Below are positions 1 to 9,403 of a DNA stretch of 64,000 bases, piece by piece (within the stretch, counting starts at the first letter, position 1; the number at the start of each line of letters is the position of its first letter). A model generated the notes under the pieces. It was not told the origin of the DNA and did not search any database. It saw only the letters and a program-made list of their open reading frames with translations. Position numbers and translations under genes: made by a program. The DNA comes from Bufo bufo (Eukaryota; Chordata; Amphibia; Anura; Bufonidae): assembly GCF_905171765.1 (NCBI RefSeq), contig NC_053390.1, positions 584,686,471 to 584,750,470 of the forward strand, read 5' to 3'.

Positions 1-566
1 AGCTTGCCCCTGATGTAGTATATGGCCAAAAAATAACCACACTATTGATGGTTAAATGCACTTGATGAAAGCTTGACCCTGATGTAGGATATAGCAAAAA
101 ATAACCACACTATTGATGGTTAAATGTACTTGGTGGTAGCTTGTGCTGGCGCACCACAAGCCACAAAATGGCCGCCGATCACCCCAGAAAAAAGTGATAT
201 AAAAACGCTCTGGGCAGCCTAAAAACAGTGAGCAATGGAATATCAGCACACCTCTCCCTACACTTGTATCAGCAGAGTGACAAGCAGCGCTACGTGACCC
301 AAGCTTATATAGAGGCAGGGTCACATGCTGCACTGGCCAATCATAGCCATGCCAATAGTAGGCATGGCTGTGATGGCCTCTTGGGGCAAGTAGTATGATG
401 CTTGTTGATTGGCTGCTTTGCAGCCTTTCAAAAAGCGCCAAGAAAACGCTGAACACCGAACCCGAACCCGGACTTTTACGAAAATGTTCGGGTTCGGGTC
501 CGTGTCACGGACACCCCAAAATTCGGTACGAACCCGAACTATACAGTTCGGGTTCGCTCATCCCTA
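1..566. mobile_element. Non-autonomous hAT-type element, left end outside the window
   Basis: The right end reads GGGTTCGCTCATCCCTA, the inverse of a TAGGGATGAGCGAACCC terminus typical of hAT families with a CAG/TAG-like start. The last 120 bases carry repeated GAACCCGAAC / GTTCGGGTTC subterminal motifs in both orientations. Positions 1-137 hold two copies of a 69-bp unit (starts at 1 and 70; a third start at 138). No transposase is present, so it would need one supplied in trans. It abuts a Tc1 remnant directly at 569, which suggests it was inserted into that older copy. Family assignment is from terminal motifs only. Confidence 0.6.
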
Positions 567-568
567 GT

Positions 569-1053
569 CTTCATGGAAGAATTGCAGCCAAAAATCCATA
601 CCTTCGATAAGGAAACAAGGCTAAGCAACTCAACTCAGAAAAATAACATCAGGTGCTCTGTAATAATGAGTTATAATCTGAAATTTATTGCTGTTTGTTC
701 ACTGGAGGGCTGGAGGGTGGGTACAATAATGAGAGTCTACACGCAACAGTGAAGCATGGTGGAGGTTCCTTGCAGTTTCATTAAGAACTATCCTCAGTTT
801 AAAATAAACCATAGAGTCCTGGACAGTGACCTGATCTCAACATCATTGAGTCTGACTGTGATTACATCAAGAGACAGGAGGATTTGAGCAGGCCTACACC
901 CACAGAAGACCTGTAGTTAGTTTTCCAAGATGTACAGCCTTCCTGTTAAGATTCTTTAAAAACTATGTGGAAGTGTACCTAGAAGAATTGATGATGTTTT
1001 GAAGGCAAAGGATGGTCAAACTAAATATTGATTGGATTTAAATTTCTCTTTTG
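569..1053 (+). pseudogene. Tc1-type transposase remnant, internally deleted
   Basis: This stretch reads like a decayed Tc1 (DDE, cut-and-paste) transposase gene. At 580-600 it encodes MEELQPK; near 750 it encodes a damaged version of the VKHGGGSLQ stretch before the second catalytic Asp. Around 840-910 a readable frame gives LNIIESDCDYIKRQEDL, the block containing the third catalytic acidic residue. The helix-turn-helix N-terminus and most of the catalytic core are deleted, and there are several frameshifts and stops, including TAG near 912. It cannot encode an active enzyme. The upstream part was probably displaced by the hAT element at 1-566. Confidence 0.6.
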
Positions 1054-1066
1054 TCCTGCCTTGCAG

Positions 1067-1130
1067 CAATTTTGCAGGTTTTCAAGAAGAACAAAAAAGA
1101 AAATCCCAGCTGAGCGATCAAGTGGATGAG
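1067..1130 (+). CDS. Possible internal exon of an unidentified host gene
   Basis: A strong pyrimidine tract (TTTCTCTTTTGTCCTGCC) is followed by TTGCAG at 1061-1066, then an open stretch, then GAG|GTGAGT at 1128-1136, a near-consensus donor. A second acceptor AG lies at 1076-1077. The shared frame reads FAGFQEEQKRKSQLSDQVDE, charged and heptad-like, with no stop. I do not recognise the protein. The pyrimidine tract begins in what looks like the 3' end of the Tc1 remnant, so part of the acceptor may be transposon-derived. A chance exon-like sequence remains quite possible; a 53-64 base exon is weak evidence alone. Confidence 0.25.
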
Positions 1131-1244
1131 GTGAGTTATGTTTTTATTATTTTTTAACCCTCAATTGACATTATACTTAGCATTCTGTATTAAAGAATGC
1201 TATTATTTTCCAATATAACCATGTTATGATGGAAAATAATAAAA

Positions 1245-1600
1245 TCTACAGAACACCAAACCCAAACCCGAACTTCAGTGAAGAAGTCTGGGTTCTGCGT
1301 ACAAAATGCATTGCACTCGCGAAGAGAAAACTTAACAACGGAATGCATTTGCAGTCAAAACTGACTGAAATTGCCTACTCGCACGATTTTCCCTGAACGC
1401 ACCTGCATCGCATCCAGCCCTCACCCACGACGCCCGTGAAAAAGGGGGCCTTAGTGGTGAGCGAACCCTTTGAGTTTCAGTTAATTTCATGTTTGACAAA
1501 TTTTTTAACTTTGGTTCAGACCTGAATCGAGAAGTACTCGAACCAAAGTTGCTCCAATTGCACTCAAAATTTGTGTATAACACCCTGCAATCTCCTAGGA
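1245..1600. mobile_element. Degraded hAT-like non-autonomous fragment
   Basis: The left edge carries ACCAAACCCAAACCCGAAC followed by an inverted GGGTTC, the same subterminal motif class as the element at 1-566. The interior holds inverted motifs such as GAATCGAGAAGTACTCGAACC. No complete terminal inverted repeat or target duplication could be found, so the borders are approximate. Confidence 0.35.
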
Positions 1601-1741
1601 CTCTTTTTGGTAAAAGATATTATCTCTTTTCGTTAATTTTTTATGAATTTTTTGCATCTTCTCTTCCCTCTCTCTAAGTTCTTGAATGCAACAGCAAATA
1701 ATGTCAGAGTGACACTGACATAAACATGTTTGATAGAGTTA

Positions 1742-2158
1742 GGGTACTTACACACTTGCAGCAGAGGAACGTTGACGGCAATCCGGACACAAACGGATGC
1801 ATTTGTCAGACAGATCCGGATGCGGATCCGTCTGACAAATGCATTGCAAGACCAGATCCGTCTTTCCGGTTGTCATCCGGCATCCGGCACTAATACATTT
1901 CAATGGAAGTTAATGCCGTTTCCGGCATTCCGCCAAGTGTTCAGGATTTTTGGCCGGAGAGAAAACTGCAGCATGCTGCAGCATTTTCTCCAGCTAAAAA
2001 ACGTAAGAGGGACTGAACTGATGCATACTGATGCATACTGAACGGAATGCTCTCCATTCAGAATGCATTAGGATAAAACTGATCAGTTTTTCGCCGGTAT
2101 TGAGCCCCTGTGACAGAATTCAATACCGGAAAAGAAAAACACTAGTGTGAAAGTACCA
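1742..2158. mobile_element. 417-bp MITE with TTA target duplication (PIF/Harbinger-like)
   Basis: The ends are inverted: GGGTACTTACACAC at the left and GTGTGAAAGTACCA at the right. A TTA triplet flanks both sides (1739-1741 and 2159-2161). A three-base TTA/TAA duplication with a G-rich terminus is the PIF/Harbinger habit. The inside has CCGGAT/ATCCGG motifs and a local palindrome (TGCATTTGTCAGACAGATCC and its complement, 1799-1845), but no coding capacity. Class assignment rests on the duplication length and ends. Confidence 0.55.
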
Positions 2159-2161
2159 TTA

Positions 2162-2398
2162 AAGAACAGCAAATTTAAAAACACACCATAACATCACGTG
2201 TTCTGCTTTTTCATATTTCAAAGCTTCCAGAAATTGTCCCTTATAGGGGTCAGATACTGTTTCACGGGGGCAGAATGCCTGCCTGTATGACATGCACAAT
2301 TGTTAAGAAAGTGGCTTCTTCGGACCAAGCCTCCATAAATTATTCCTTAACAGGGACAAAATGCAAGTACAAGTGATAATTGTCAGAAGAAAAGCTGG
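2162..2398. other. No feature recognised
   Basis: AT-rich DNA between the MITE and the inverted Penelope part. It may be further untranslated or coding sequence of the inverted Penelope segment, but no frame or motif supports that. Confidence 0.3.
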
Positions 2399-2898
2399 CT
2401 AGCTATAATGTCCATAATAGTCTTGATTCTGGTGTGTTCTAAACCAGGGCTTAAATCTCTGTGTACCGTAATTTCTCCTTTGGTCCCAATTAGAACCCTC
2501 TACTCTCTCCCTGTGACTGCTATAGTTGTTTCTATTCTCATTCACATTGGTCTGCATATACCTTTGATTACCTGTGCTATATCCCTGCATTGGTAAACCC
2601 ATACCCTTGTCTGTCGATTCTTAGTAGTTTTCTGTTTCTCCTCATTTTTCCATTTATGTACTCTATTTTCTTGGTAATCACCACATATTTTTTAGTACTT
2701 TTTCTGTTTTTTACTGATGACCTCTTTCTCTATTTTCAGTAGGCCAGTTTTACATTTTTCACATAGGGCCACATATTCTTTATGATCTTTATATGGCTTC
2801 AGTTGTTGTTGAAGCGAATCTATATTGGTTTTAATTTTCTGCAACTTGTTTTTTCGCATACAAATAAACCTCATGGCCCTAAAACCACAATCATTCAT
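2399..2898 (-). pseudogene. N-terminal part of a Penelope-like element protein, inverted
   Basis: On the minus strand, 2898-2692 encodes a lysine-rich coiled-coil-like segment (NKLQKIKTNIDSLQQQLKPY, then LKIEKEVISKKQKKY). 2602-2399 encodes an Asn/Arg-rich stretch (NENRNNYSSHRERVEGSNWD). This order, coiled coil then an N/R-rich linker, is what precedes the reverse transcriptase in Penelope-like proteins. The matching RT and endonuclease part lies immediately to the right but on the plus strand, so the two halves point away from each other. The two minus-strand frames are separated by stops. Assignment to Penelope is by composition, order and position; a short unrelated ORF is the alternative. 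Confidence 0.45.
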
Positions 2899-2997
2899 TC
2901 ATTTCTCTTATTCCCCCAGATCATCAGGGTAATCGGAGTTCAGCGGTAATTGCCATCTCAGACCCTGATATTCGCTAATATTTTTATGGGAGCTTAG

Positions 2998-4152
2998 GAA
3001 AAAGAGAACATCGGCCTCGTCCTGAATAAAGTAACAGCTTTTGGTGAGCTTATTGTTTGGAAGAGGTTTATTGATGACTGTTTAATTGTTTGGAGGGGAG
3101 ACAGACATGGCCTTCTGGACTTCATAGGTGATCTGAATGTAAATCAGTGGAACCTCTTCTTCACAAGTACAGTCAGTAAAAATACTATCAATTTCCTCGA
3201 CCTAACTATTTTTGTAGAGGATGACTACCTGAAGACTAAAACGTTCTTCAAGGAGACTGATGTCAACGGTTATATAGACACCTCTAGCTGTCATTATACT
3301 CCCTGGCTTAAAAATATACCAAAGGGGCAATTAAAAAGGGTTCACCGTAATTGTTCAAAGGAAGAATATTTTAGTGAGGCTATCAGTGAGCGGTTTGTGG
3401 AAAAGGGATATTGTAGAGAGGACCTAGTGAAATGTAGGAAGGAAATAGAAAGAGAAAGTGAAAGATAAATAAAAAAAGATTTCCGCTTCTCCTTCCTTAC
3501 ACAATTTAATGTGCATGCCGGGATTATTAAAAATGCAATAAAAAAGAATTGGTCAACCCTAAAGAACGATGCAGTATTAGGGAAAGATATTCCGGATCAA
3601 CCAAGTGTGATCTTTAGAAAGGCACCGAGCCTGCGGACCAAATTGGTGCATAGCTCAATACGTTCTGAGGGTGTAAGAAAAGGGAATAAATTCACCTGGT
3701 GTGGGTTCTGTCTGCCGTGCCGTAATAGGAAGAAAGATAAGAGAAAGAGGGATACACAGATTGTGCATTCCAACCATAAAGACTAGGACCATAAAATAAA
3801 AGGGCTTATTACCTGTGAGAGTGTAGGGGTGGTGTACATGCTGGAGTGCCCTTGTGGCCTCCAATATGTGGGTCGAACTATGAGAAAATTGAAAGTAAGG
3901 ATTCAAGAGCATGTCCAGAACATTAGAAAGGGACTTGAGACGCATAGTGTCTCTATGCACTTTAAAACTAAACATCAGAAAGATCCCAGTGGCCTGTTAT
4001 TTTTTTGGGGTCGAGCTGGTTAAACCACATTGGCGTGGAGGGAATTCCATTAAGCGGATTAATAGGAGGGAGGTTGAATGGATCTATAGGATGGATACAT
4101 TACAACCTAAAGGGATGAACATGGAGTTTGATCTGAAACCTTGCATAACTTA
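2998..4152 (+). pseudogene. Penelope-like element: reverse transcriptase C-terminus plus GIY-YIG endonuclease
   Basis: One plus-strand frame runs from 2998. It contains the catalytic RT block IVWKRFIDDCLIVW (3052-3093, FIDD as the metal-binding motif) and NTINFLDLTIF (about 3180-3213), then the RT thumb. A linker with TWCGFCLPC (about 3697-3723) is typical of Penelope proteins, and the GIY-YIG nuclease starts with VVYMLECPCGLQYVG (about 3823-3870) followed by KVRIQEH. The family reverse-transcribes its RNA and nicks target DNA with the GIY-YIG domain. The frame is broken by TAA at 3466, TAG at 3784 and a frameshift around 4000 in a T-run; the C-terminus (RINRREVEWIYRMDTLQPKG) resumes in the next frame to 4152. 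The RT N-terminal half is missing here. Confidence 0.85.
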
Positions 4153-4414
4153 AGAGAACATCCCGTACCGCAATATCCACTGGAGCCGTTCGAGGACCTT
4201 TGGCAGTACTGCTATTGGCCCGAGTTGGTCATGTGGGGTATGACATGTTCTGCAATCCATGAATGAAAGTAGGCAGTCCTAAGTTGTGCATTTCCCTATT
4301 GGTTGGAATATGGGTCACGTGGGGAGGGTGGATAGTTCTGAATAGGAGAACACAATGTAACTGTTTTTGAGGTAGATTTCCTGTGAATTATGGAATTAGG
4401 CGATTTAAAGGAGG

Positions 4415-4690
4415 TTTTTATGTAATATAAATTTTATGAGTTTGTATTTTATGTACCTTAAAAGGGTTTTAACTTTTGTAATGAGCCTTATTGGCTATGA
4501 CGATTTTATGGAGGTGTGGTAGATCCCCACCTGTGGGTTTATAAAGACCGCCCTAAAGTAGGCAGAGGAGATACCCCTGATGAAGCTTTCTGAAGCGAAA
4601 CCCGGGTCGGGTGATTGATTTTTATACTCTGCTTGTTACCTTCTTTTATCCTGTAAGTACAATAAAACCTTTGCAGTTCAACCCATGTGA
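4415..4690 (+). mobile_element. Penelope-like 3' end with hammerhead-like motif and poly(A) signal
   Basis: Downstream of the endonuclease, CTGATGA (4577-4583) and GAAA (4597-4600) bracket a GCTT/AAGC stem with a TCTG loop. That is the core layout of the hammerhead ribozymes known in Penelope-like elements. AATAAA follows at 4661-4666. The extra A before the stem departs from the usual G10.1-C11.1 pair, so activity is uncertain. Confidence 0.55.
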
Positions 4691-4829
4691 CTGTGCTTCA
4701 CTATTTGTGGCAACCTTGATCTTTCACAGAGGTTCACAAAGGAGAGGGGAAAGAGAATCCAAGTGACCTGAATGCTTTCCCATATCCAAGGAAGTCTGTG
4801 TGATTTGGAAGGGAGGATCTTTCCATCAG

Positions 4830-5545
4830 TCAGCGCCAGTCATACAGCCACAGCCACCAGTCACAGTGCCAGTGTCAGCCACCAGTCAGTGCCAGCCATC
4901 TCAACCATCAGTCAGCACCACCAGCCACAGCCACCAGTCTCAGCCACCAGTCAGTGCCAGCAGTCTCAGCCACAGCCAACACTCAGTGCCAGCAGTCTCA
5001 GCCATAAGCCGTAGCCAGCAGTCTCAGCCTCAGCCACCAGTCAGTGCCAGTAGCCTCAGCCACAGCCACCAGTCAGTGCCAGCAGTCTCAGCCACAGTGG
5101 CCAGTCTCAGCCACCAGTCAGTGACAGCAGTCTCAGCTACAGCCAGCACTTAGTGCCAGCAGTCTCAGCCACAAGCTGCAGCCAGCAGTCTCCGCCATAG
5201 CCACCAGTCATTGCTAGCAGTCTCAGCTGCAGCCAGCAGTCTCAGCCACAGCCACCAGTCAGTGCCAGCAGTCTGAGCCACCAGCCACAGTCAGTAGTCT
5301 CAGCCACAGACAGCACTCAGGGCCAGCAGTCTCAGCCTCAAGCCACAGCCAGCAATCTCAGCCACAGCCACCAGTCTCGACCACTAGCCACAGCCACCAG
5401 TCTTACCCACAGCCACCAGTCTCAGCCACCAGCCACAGCCACCAGTCTCAGCCACAGCCACCAGTCAGTGCCAGCAGTCTCAGCCACAGCTGCCAGTCTC
5501 AGCCACCAGCCACAGACACCAGTCTCAGCCACCAGTCAGTGTGGT
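4830..5545. repeat. CAG/CCA-rich minisatellite
   Basis: Irregular tandem units built from CAGTCAGTGCCAGCAG and TCTCAGCCACAGCCAC, roughly 30-40 bases each, fill this stretch. Long open frames across it (Ser/His/Gln-rich) are a by-product of the repeat lacking stop codons. A closely related array lies at 7290-7770. Confidence 0.8.
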
Positions 5546-6428
5546 CAAGTTCCCTTGCCATTTAATATAGACTGTGTCTACTAATGTTTATGCACTACTG
5601 TTCTAGCGCCCGTTATTGTAACGGACTTAATGTCTAGTTTTCTAATAATTATCCAAATAAAGGACTGGCAGCTTACGAACAATAGTTGTAAATAATTTTA
5701 CTTTTCAATGTCAAATGAAATCTAGAGCAAAATAAGTGTATGTTTAAATTGTATTAAGACTGTAAGCATCTCAGAAAAGGCGTATAGACCTCCCTATCTT
5801 GGTAATTAGATGTCTGCTGTGACACCCTGTCCTCTCAGTGTATAATGGTATGGGTTACAACCTTGGAAAGCTACCAATATCAATCATTTTTATCACCTCA
5901 TTTCCTAACGCTTTCCAAGCTGATTTAATGAAGTACCTAAGAAGAATATGTAAAAAACTGTATGTACGTTTCCTTTTTCCAAATATACACACAAGCTACA
6001 CTTTTTATTAGTTTATATTAACAGTAGATAATAAATAAGTAAATTCGATTTTATTTTATTTTTTGATAATTTATGCATTACAGCTCTAAGATATGGGTGC
6101 ATATGGCATAAAAGAACTAAAAACCATAAATTGTGGTACTATAAAACATGGCAAATCTATATAGCTATCTATCATAGATAGATAGATATCTTCAATCACT
6201 CTTAAGTTATATGTCCAAGAAACCAGGAAGGTATTCTTATTTAAGCGTACACATCACAATCAATTTTTTACATACATCAGTAGTACATGTGAATACATAA
6301 AACTTTGCAATATATCTTATCAGTAAAAAGTGACATAATCTTCACCTTCCAGCAGTCTGATACCTCTTTTTCCCTGTCTATAGGCTTGAAAGTTCACCTT
6401 AGTCGTTAAATAATCCATCTACAGAAAT
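5546..6428. other. AT-rich non-coding stretch, nothing recognised
   Basis: No coding frame, terminal repeat or tandem array was found. A short GATA/TCTA run occurs near 6165-6190. Confidence 0.5.
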
Positions 6429-6515
6429 ACTGTAAATAGTCCACATATTACCAGTGGTGGCATAGCAATATTCAATTTCTATGCCACCACTGGTAATATG
6501 TGGACTATTTACAGT
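6429..6515. repeat. Long perfect hairpin 1
   Basis: The arm starting ACTGTAAATAGTCCACATA pairs with the closing arm ending TATGTGGACTATTTACAGT. The stem is about 36 base pairs around the loop CAATATTCAATTT. It could be a tiny fold-back transposon or a hairpin RNA precursor. GTGGACTATTTAC recurs just after it at 6537-6549. Confidence 0.75.
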
Positions 6516-6565
6516 ATTGTATATATATGTATATATGTGGACTATTTACTATTTAGAGTATTTGC

Positions 6566-6654
6566 AAGATTTTGGATTTACTGTTTGCCAACGTTGGTGA
6601 TGCATATATTCAATATGCATCAACAACGTTGGCAAACAGTAAATCCAAAATCTT
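6566..6654. repeat. Long perfect hairpin 2
   Basis: AAGATTTTGGATTTACTG pairs with CAGTAAATCCAAAATCTT, with nearly 40 paired bases around a loop containing TATTCAAT. The loop motif is shared with hairpin 1 about 50 bases upstream, although the stems differ. Confidence 0.75.
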
Positions 6655-6854
6655 ATTTTCTGTATTTGGACATTGTATATACTCAAGTCCACATTTTGAC
6701 AAAAATTCACCTGCCACAGGAACATCAGACATAGGAGGAATATAGAACACAACAATCACCACAATAAATTATCTTAATAAATAGTAGGGTCTTAGCCCAA
6801 CCACTAACATTTCAATATCCCTAGAGCAGGGGCGATCCTGTAACATGTTCACTC

Positions 6855-7127
6855 TCACGTCATTTCAGATTGACAAATTTCGCTAAACCACCTCCTTTTT
6901 TTGTTTCTTATAGCAAACATATCCCTAGCTCCCCTTATAATATGAAACCCTGGAATAGACACACTCAAGTCAGAAATATGCTCGTGCAACCAAGTTTCAG
7001 TTAAATGTAAACTGCAATTTATGAGCATCTCATCAGTCCAAATACCTTCTTGCTGTGCCAGAACAGCCATTTTTTGGTTACCTTGCCTCATGAAAAGAGT
7101 AATATATATACACAAACACACACACAA
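6855..7127 (-). pseudogene. LINE endonuclease fragment (CR1-like)
   Basis: The minus-strand frame contains SLHLTETWLHEHISDLSVSI and PGFHIIRGARD. This matches the apurinic-type endonuclease of CR1/L2-type LINEs, where the TETWL block carries a catalytic Glu and a Gly-Phe-x-x-x-Arg-x-x-Arg-Asp block follows. Such enzymes nick target DNA for reverse transcription. Only about 60 residues are recognisable; the rest of ORF2 is absent and the Gly-Gly-Gly turn expected next is replaced by unrelated residues. The central 100 bases (6956-7055) recur as a direct repeat at 7768-7867. Confidence 0.5.
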
Positions 7128-7289
7128 TGCACAACTACCTTTAGCAAAAGATTTCTATACTGCAGGAATAACCCTAATAATAACACGCCCTCCGCACCGC
7201 TTACACCAGCGCGCCAACCAATCAGGACACGGCGCTCCACATGCCGCCTGCACCGCCCACACCTGCGCGCCGGCAAGCAGGTCGGAGAG

Positions 7290-7770
7290 CCACCATTTCT
7301 GTTTGTCAGTCCCAGCTGCCATTTCTGTTCGTCAGTCTCAGCTATATAGAGAGGAGCCCTGTCAGCAGTCTGACCTACCAGTCGCTACCAGGAGTCTCAG
7401 AACAAGCAGTCCGTAACAGTCATACAGCCACAGCCACCAGTCACAGTGCCAGCAGTGTCAGCCACCAGTCAATGCCAGCCATCTTAACCATCAGTCAGTG
7501 CCACCAGCCACAGCCACCAGTTAGTGCCAGCAGTCTCACCTACAGCCAGAACTCAGTGCCAGCAGTCTCAGGCACAGCCAACACTCAGTGCCAGCAGTCT
7601 CAGCCACAAACCGCAGCCAGCAGTCTCAGCCACAGCTACCAATCAGTGCCAGCAGTCTCAGCCACAGCCACCAGTCAGTGCCAGCATTCTCAGCTACAGC
7701 CAGCACTCAGTGCCAGCAGTCTCAGACACAAGCTAAAGCTAGCAGTCTCCGCCACAGCCACCAGTGTATA
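7290..7770. repeat. Second CAG/CCA-rich minisatellite
   Basis: The same CAGTGCCAGCAGTCTCAGCC units as at 4830-5545. Its left flank (7190-7290) is GC-rich with GCGCGCC motifs, and 7110-7130 holds a short CA run. Both arrays begin with near-identical GTCATACAGCCACAGCCACC, so they are copies of one larger repeat. Confidence 0.75.
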
Positions 7771-7867
7771 GACACACTCAAGTCAGAAATATCCTTGTGC
7801 AACCAAGTTTCAGTTAAATGTAAACGGCAATTTATGAGCATCTCATCAGTCCAAATACCTGCTTGCA
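7768..7867. repeat. Direct copy of 6956-7055
   Basis: Starts TAGACACACTCAAGTCAGAA and ends CATCAGTCCAAATACC, differing from 6956-7055 at only a few bases. It is again part of the LINE endonuclease coding sequence (minus strand). The 712 bases between the copies hold the CA run and the second CAG-rich array. Confidence 0.8.
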
Positions 7868-8480
7868 GTTAAATTGAGCAAATTGATTCTAAATTAATCA
7901 AATTCATCACAAATTTAACAAAAATGTATCTTCTAAATGAATTAGCATTTATTGTGAATTGCTTCAGACAAATCATGTAAAACAGCTTCCGCCATTATCA
8001 TTTTTAAACTTTAGTACACTGAAAAAGGGGAAAAGTGCAGGGAGGATGAGGATGGAGGATCATTTGCCCACAATGCTTTGCAGGCAGCCTTACAACCAGT
8101 CACAATGAAGGATATTGGTTGATCTATTGGGCTCTGTGCTAAAGCACAGATGCTATCGGGAGCTTAGCCAATGAAGTGAGGAAATGTGTCTGTCATGTCT
8201 CAAGCACAATTACAGCTAGTCAGTTAGGTAGATTGAATTATTAGGTACAAACTCAGGTTTAATCAGTTTGGAGAGCATAGGGTCAGTTAGTTTACTGGGA
8301 CTGGGTGTCTTACAGTGAGGGCAGCTGCTGGAGCTTTTCATTTCTTGCACTGCCTGTACAAAGATCCTGCAACATAATTGTGCCTGTGTTTATTACCATT
8401 TATAAGTGCAAAATTCTGTGCATTTTAGTGTGGCAATACCAGTGTACAGTGTGTTTGTAGCAGGGGACATTTAATTGAGC
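7868..8480. mobile_element. Possible hAT non-coding fragment
   Basis: The left edge (AAATTGAGCAAATTGATTC and AATCAAATTCATCAC) resembles the AATCGAATC-type subterminal repeats of hAT elements. No transposase frame or defined end is visible, so this is a weak call. Confidence 0.25.
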
Positions 8481-9401
8481 CTGTGTTAATTACTTCAAAA
8501 AAACTGGTGCAATTTTTATTTTGTTTATGTGTACAAATAAGCATATTTTCCAAGTATCAAAGATGTGTATCTGACCTAATGTACCTTGTATTGGACCCTG
8601 TCCAAATTCCATTTTTTCTTCAAAAAAAGCAATAAAAATTGTTCTCCAAAAACTGCATGTATGCAGTATCAAAAACTGCATGTATCAGAGCCTAAGCTAA
8701 TGGACATCAAATGTGTCTGTGGTGCCAAAACTCTGTCTAAAAAGTACTTAAGTACATCAGTGCCTCTGGCCAAAAATGTTATTTTGGTCTTTTGGTCTAT
8801 AGTGTTATTATTTCTGGCCGGATGTGTTTTTTTGTTTTTTTTTATGTTTAAAATTATCTCCAAAATGTTTTCACAATTATCTTGCACTTCCACTCATTCA
8901 CAAAAACTTAATTCAGGTGTTTTTAAAAAAAAAATTTTTTAGAATTGTCTCACTCTCCAAAGTTTTTTTTTTAATTGTTATGCAGTTCCTTGTCTTCACC
9001 AGAATTTAATTCTATTCTATGTTATCAGTATTTTGGATGTGGCAACAAATTATTTTAAATTGTCTTTGCTGTATTTTAATAGCCTTGTTCTCCAAACAAG
9101 TTCCAGATCTCGAACAAAATTGCAAGCTCTATTTTTTCCAAATGAAATTTTTTTTTAAGTTTAAATTGTCTTGTTTTCCTTTATTTCTGGAAAAAGCCAT
9201 CTGTGCCTTGTACCCTTATAGGGTGGTGAACATGGGACACTCCTAGGAATTGTCGCTGTGATGGCCAAGGACAGTATTTGTCTTTCAGGGCCCATGGAGT
9301 CAATGTTTTGTGTGGTGATGTAGCCCCACACCAAGGGGCCTCCATGCTTGTCCCCGTTTGGTTTCTGCACCAGACTCACATACACATCTTCCCTCTACAT
9401 C
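8481..9401. other. T-rich non-coding DNA, nothing recognised
   Basis: Many T and A runs and a short duplication of AAAAACTGCATGTAT (around 8648 and 8671). No gene or element ends were found. Confidence 0.4.
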
Positions 9402-9403
9402 TA

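Noticed and set aside
4772..5153. Ser/Gln/His-rich low-complexity proteins, also at 7241-7771
   Set aside because: Repeat translation of CAG/CCA minisatellites lacking stop codons; no start context or conserved domain.
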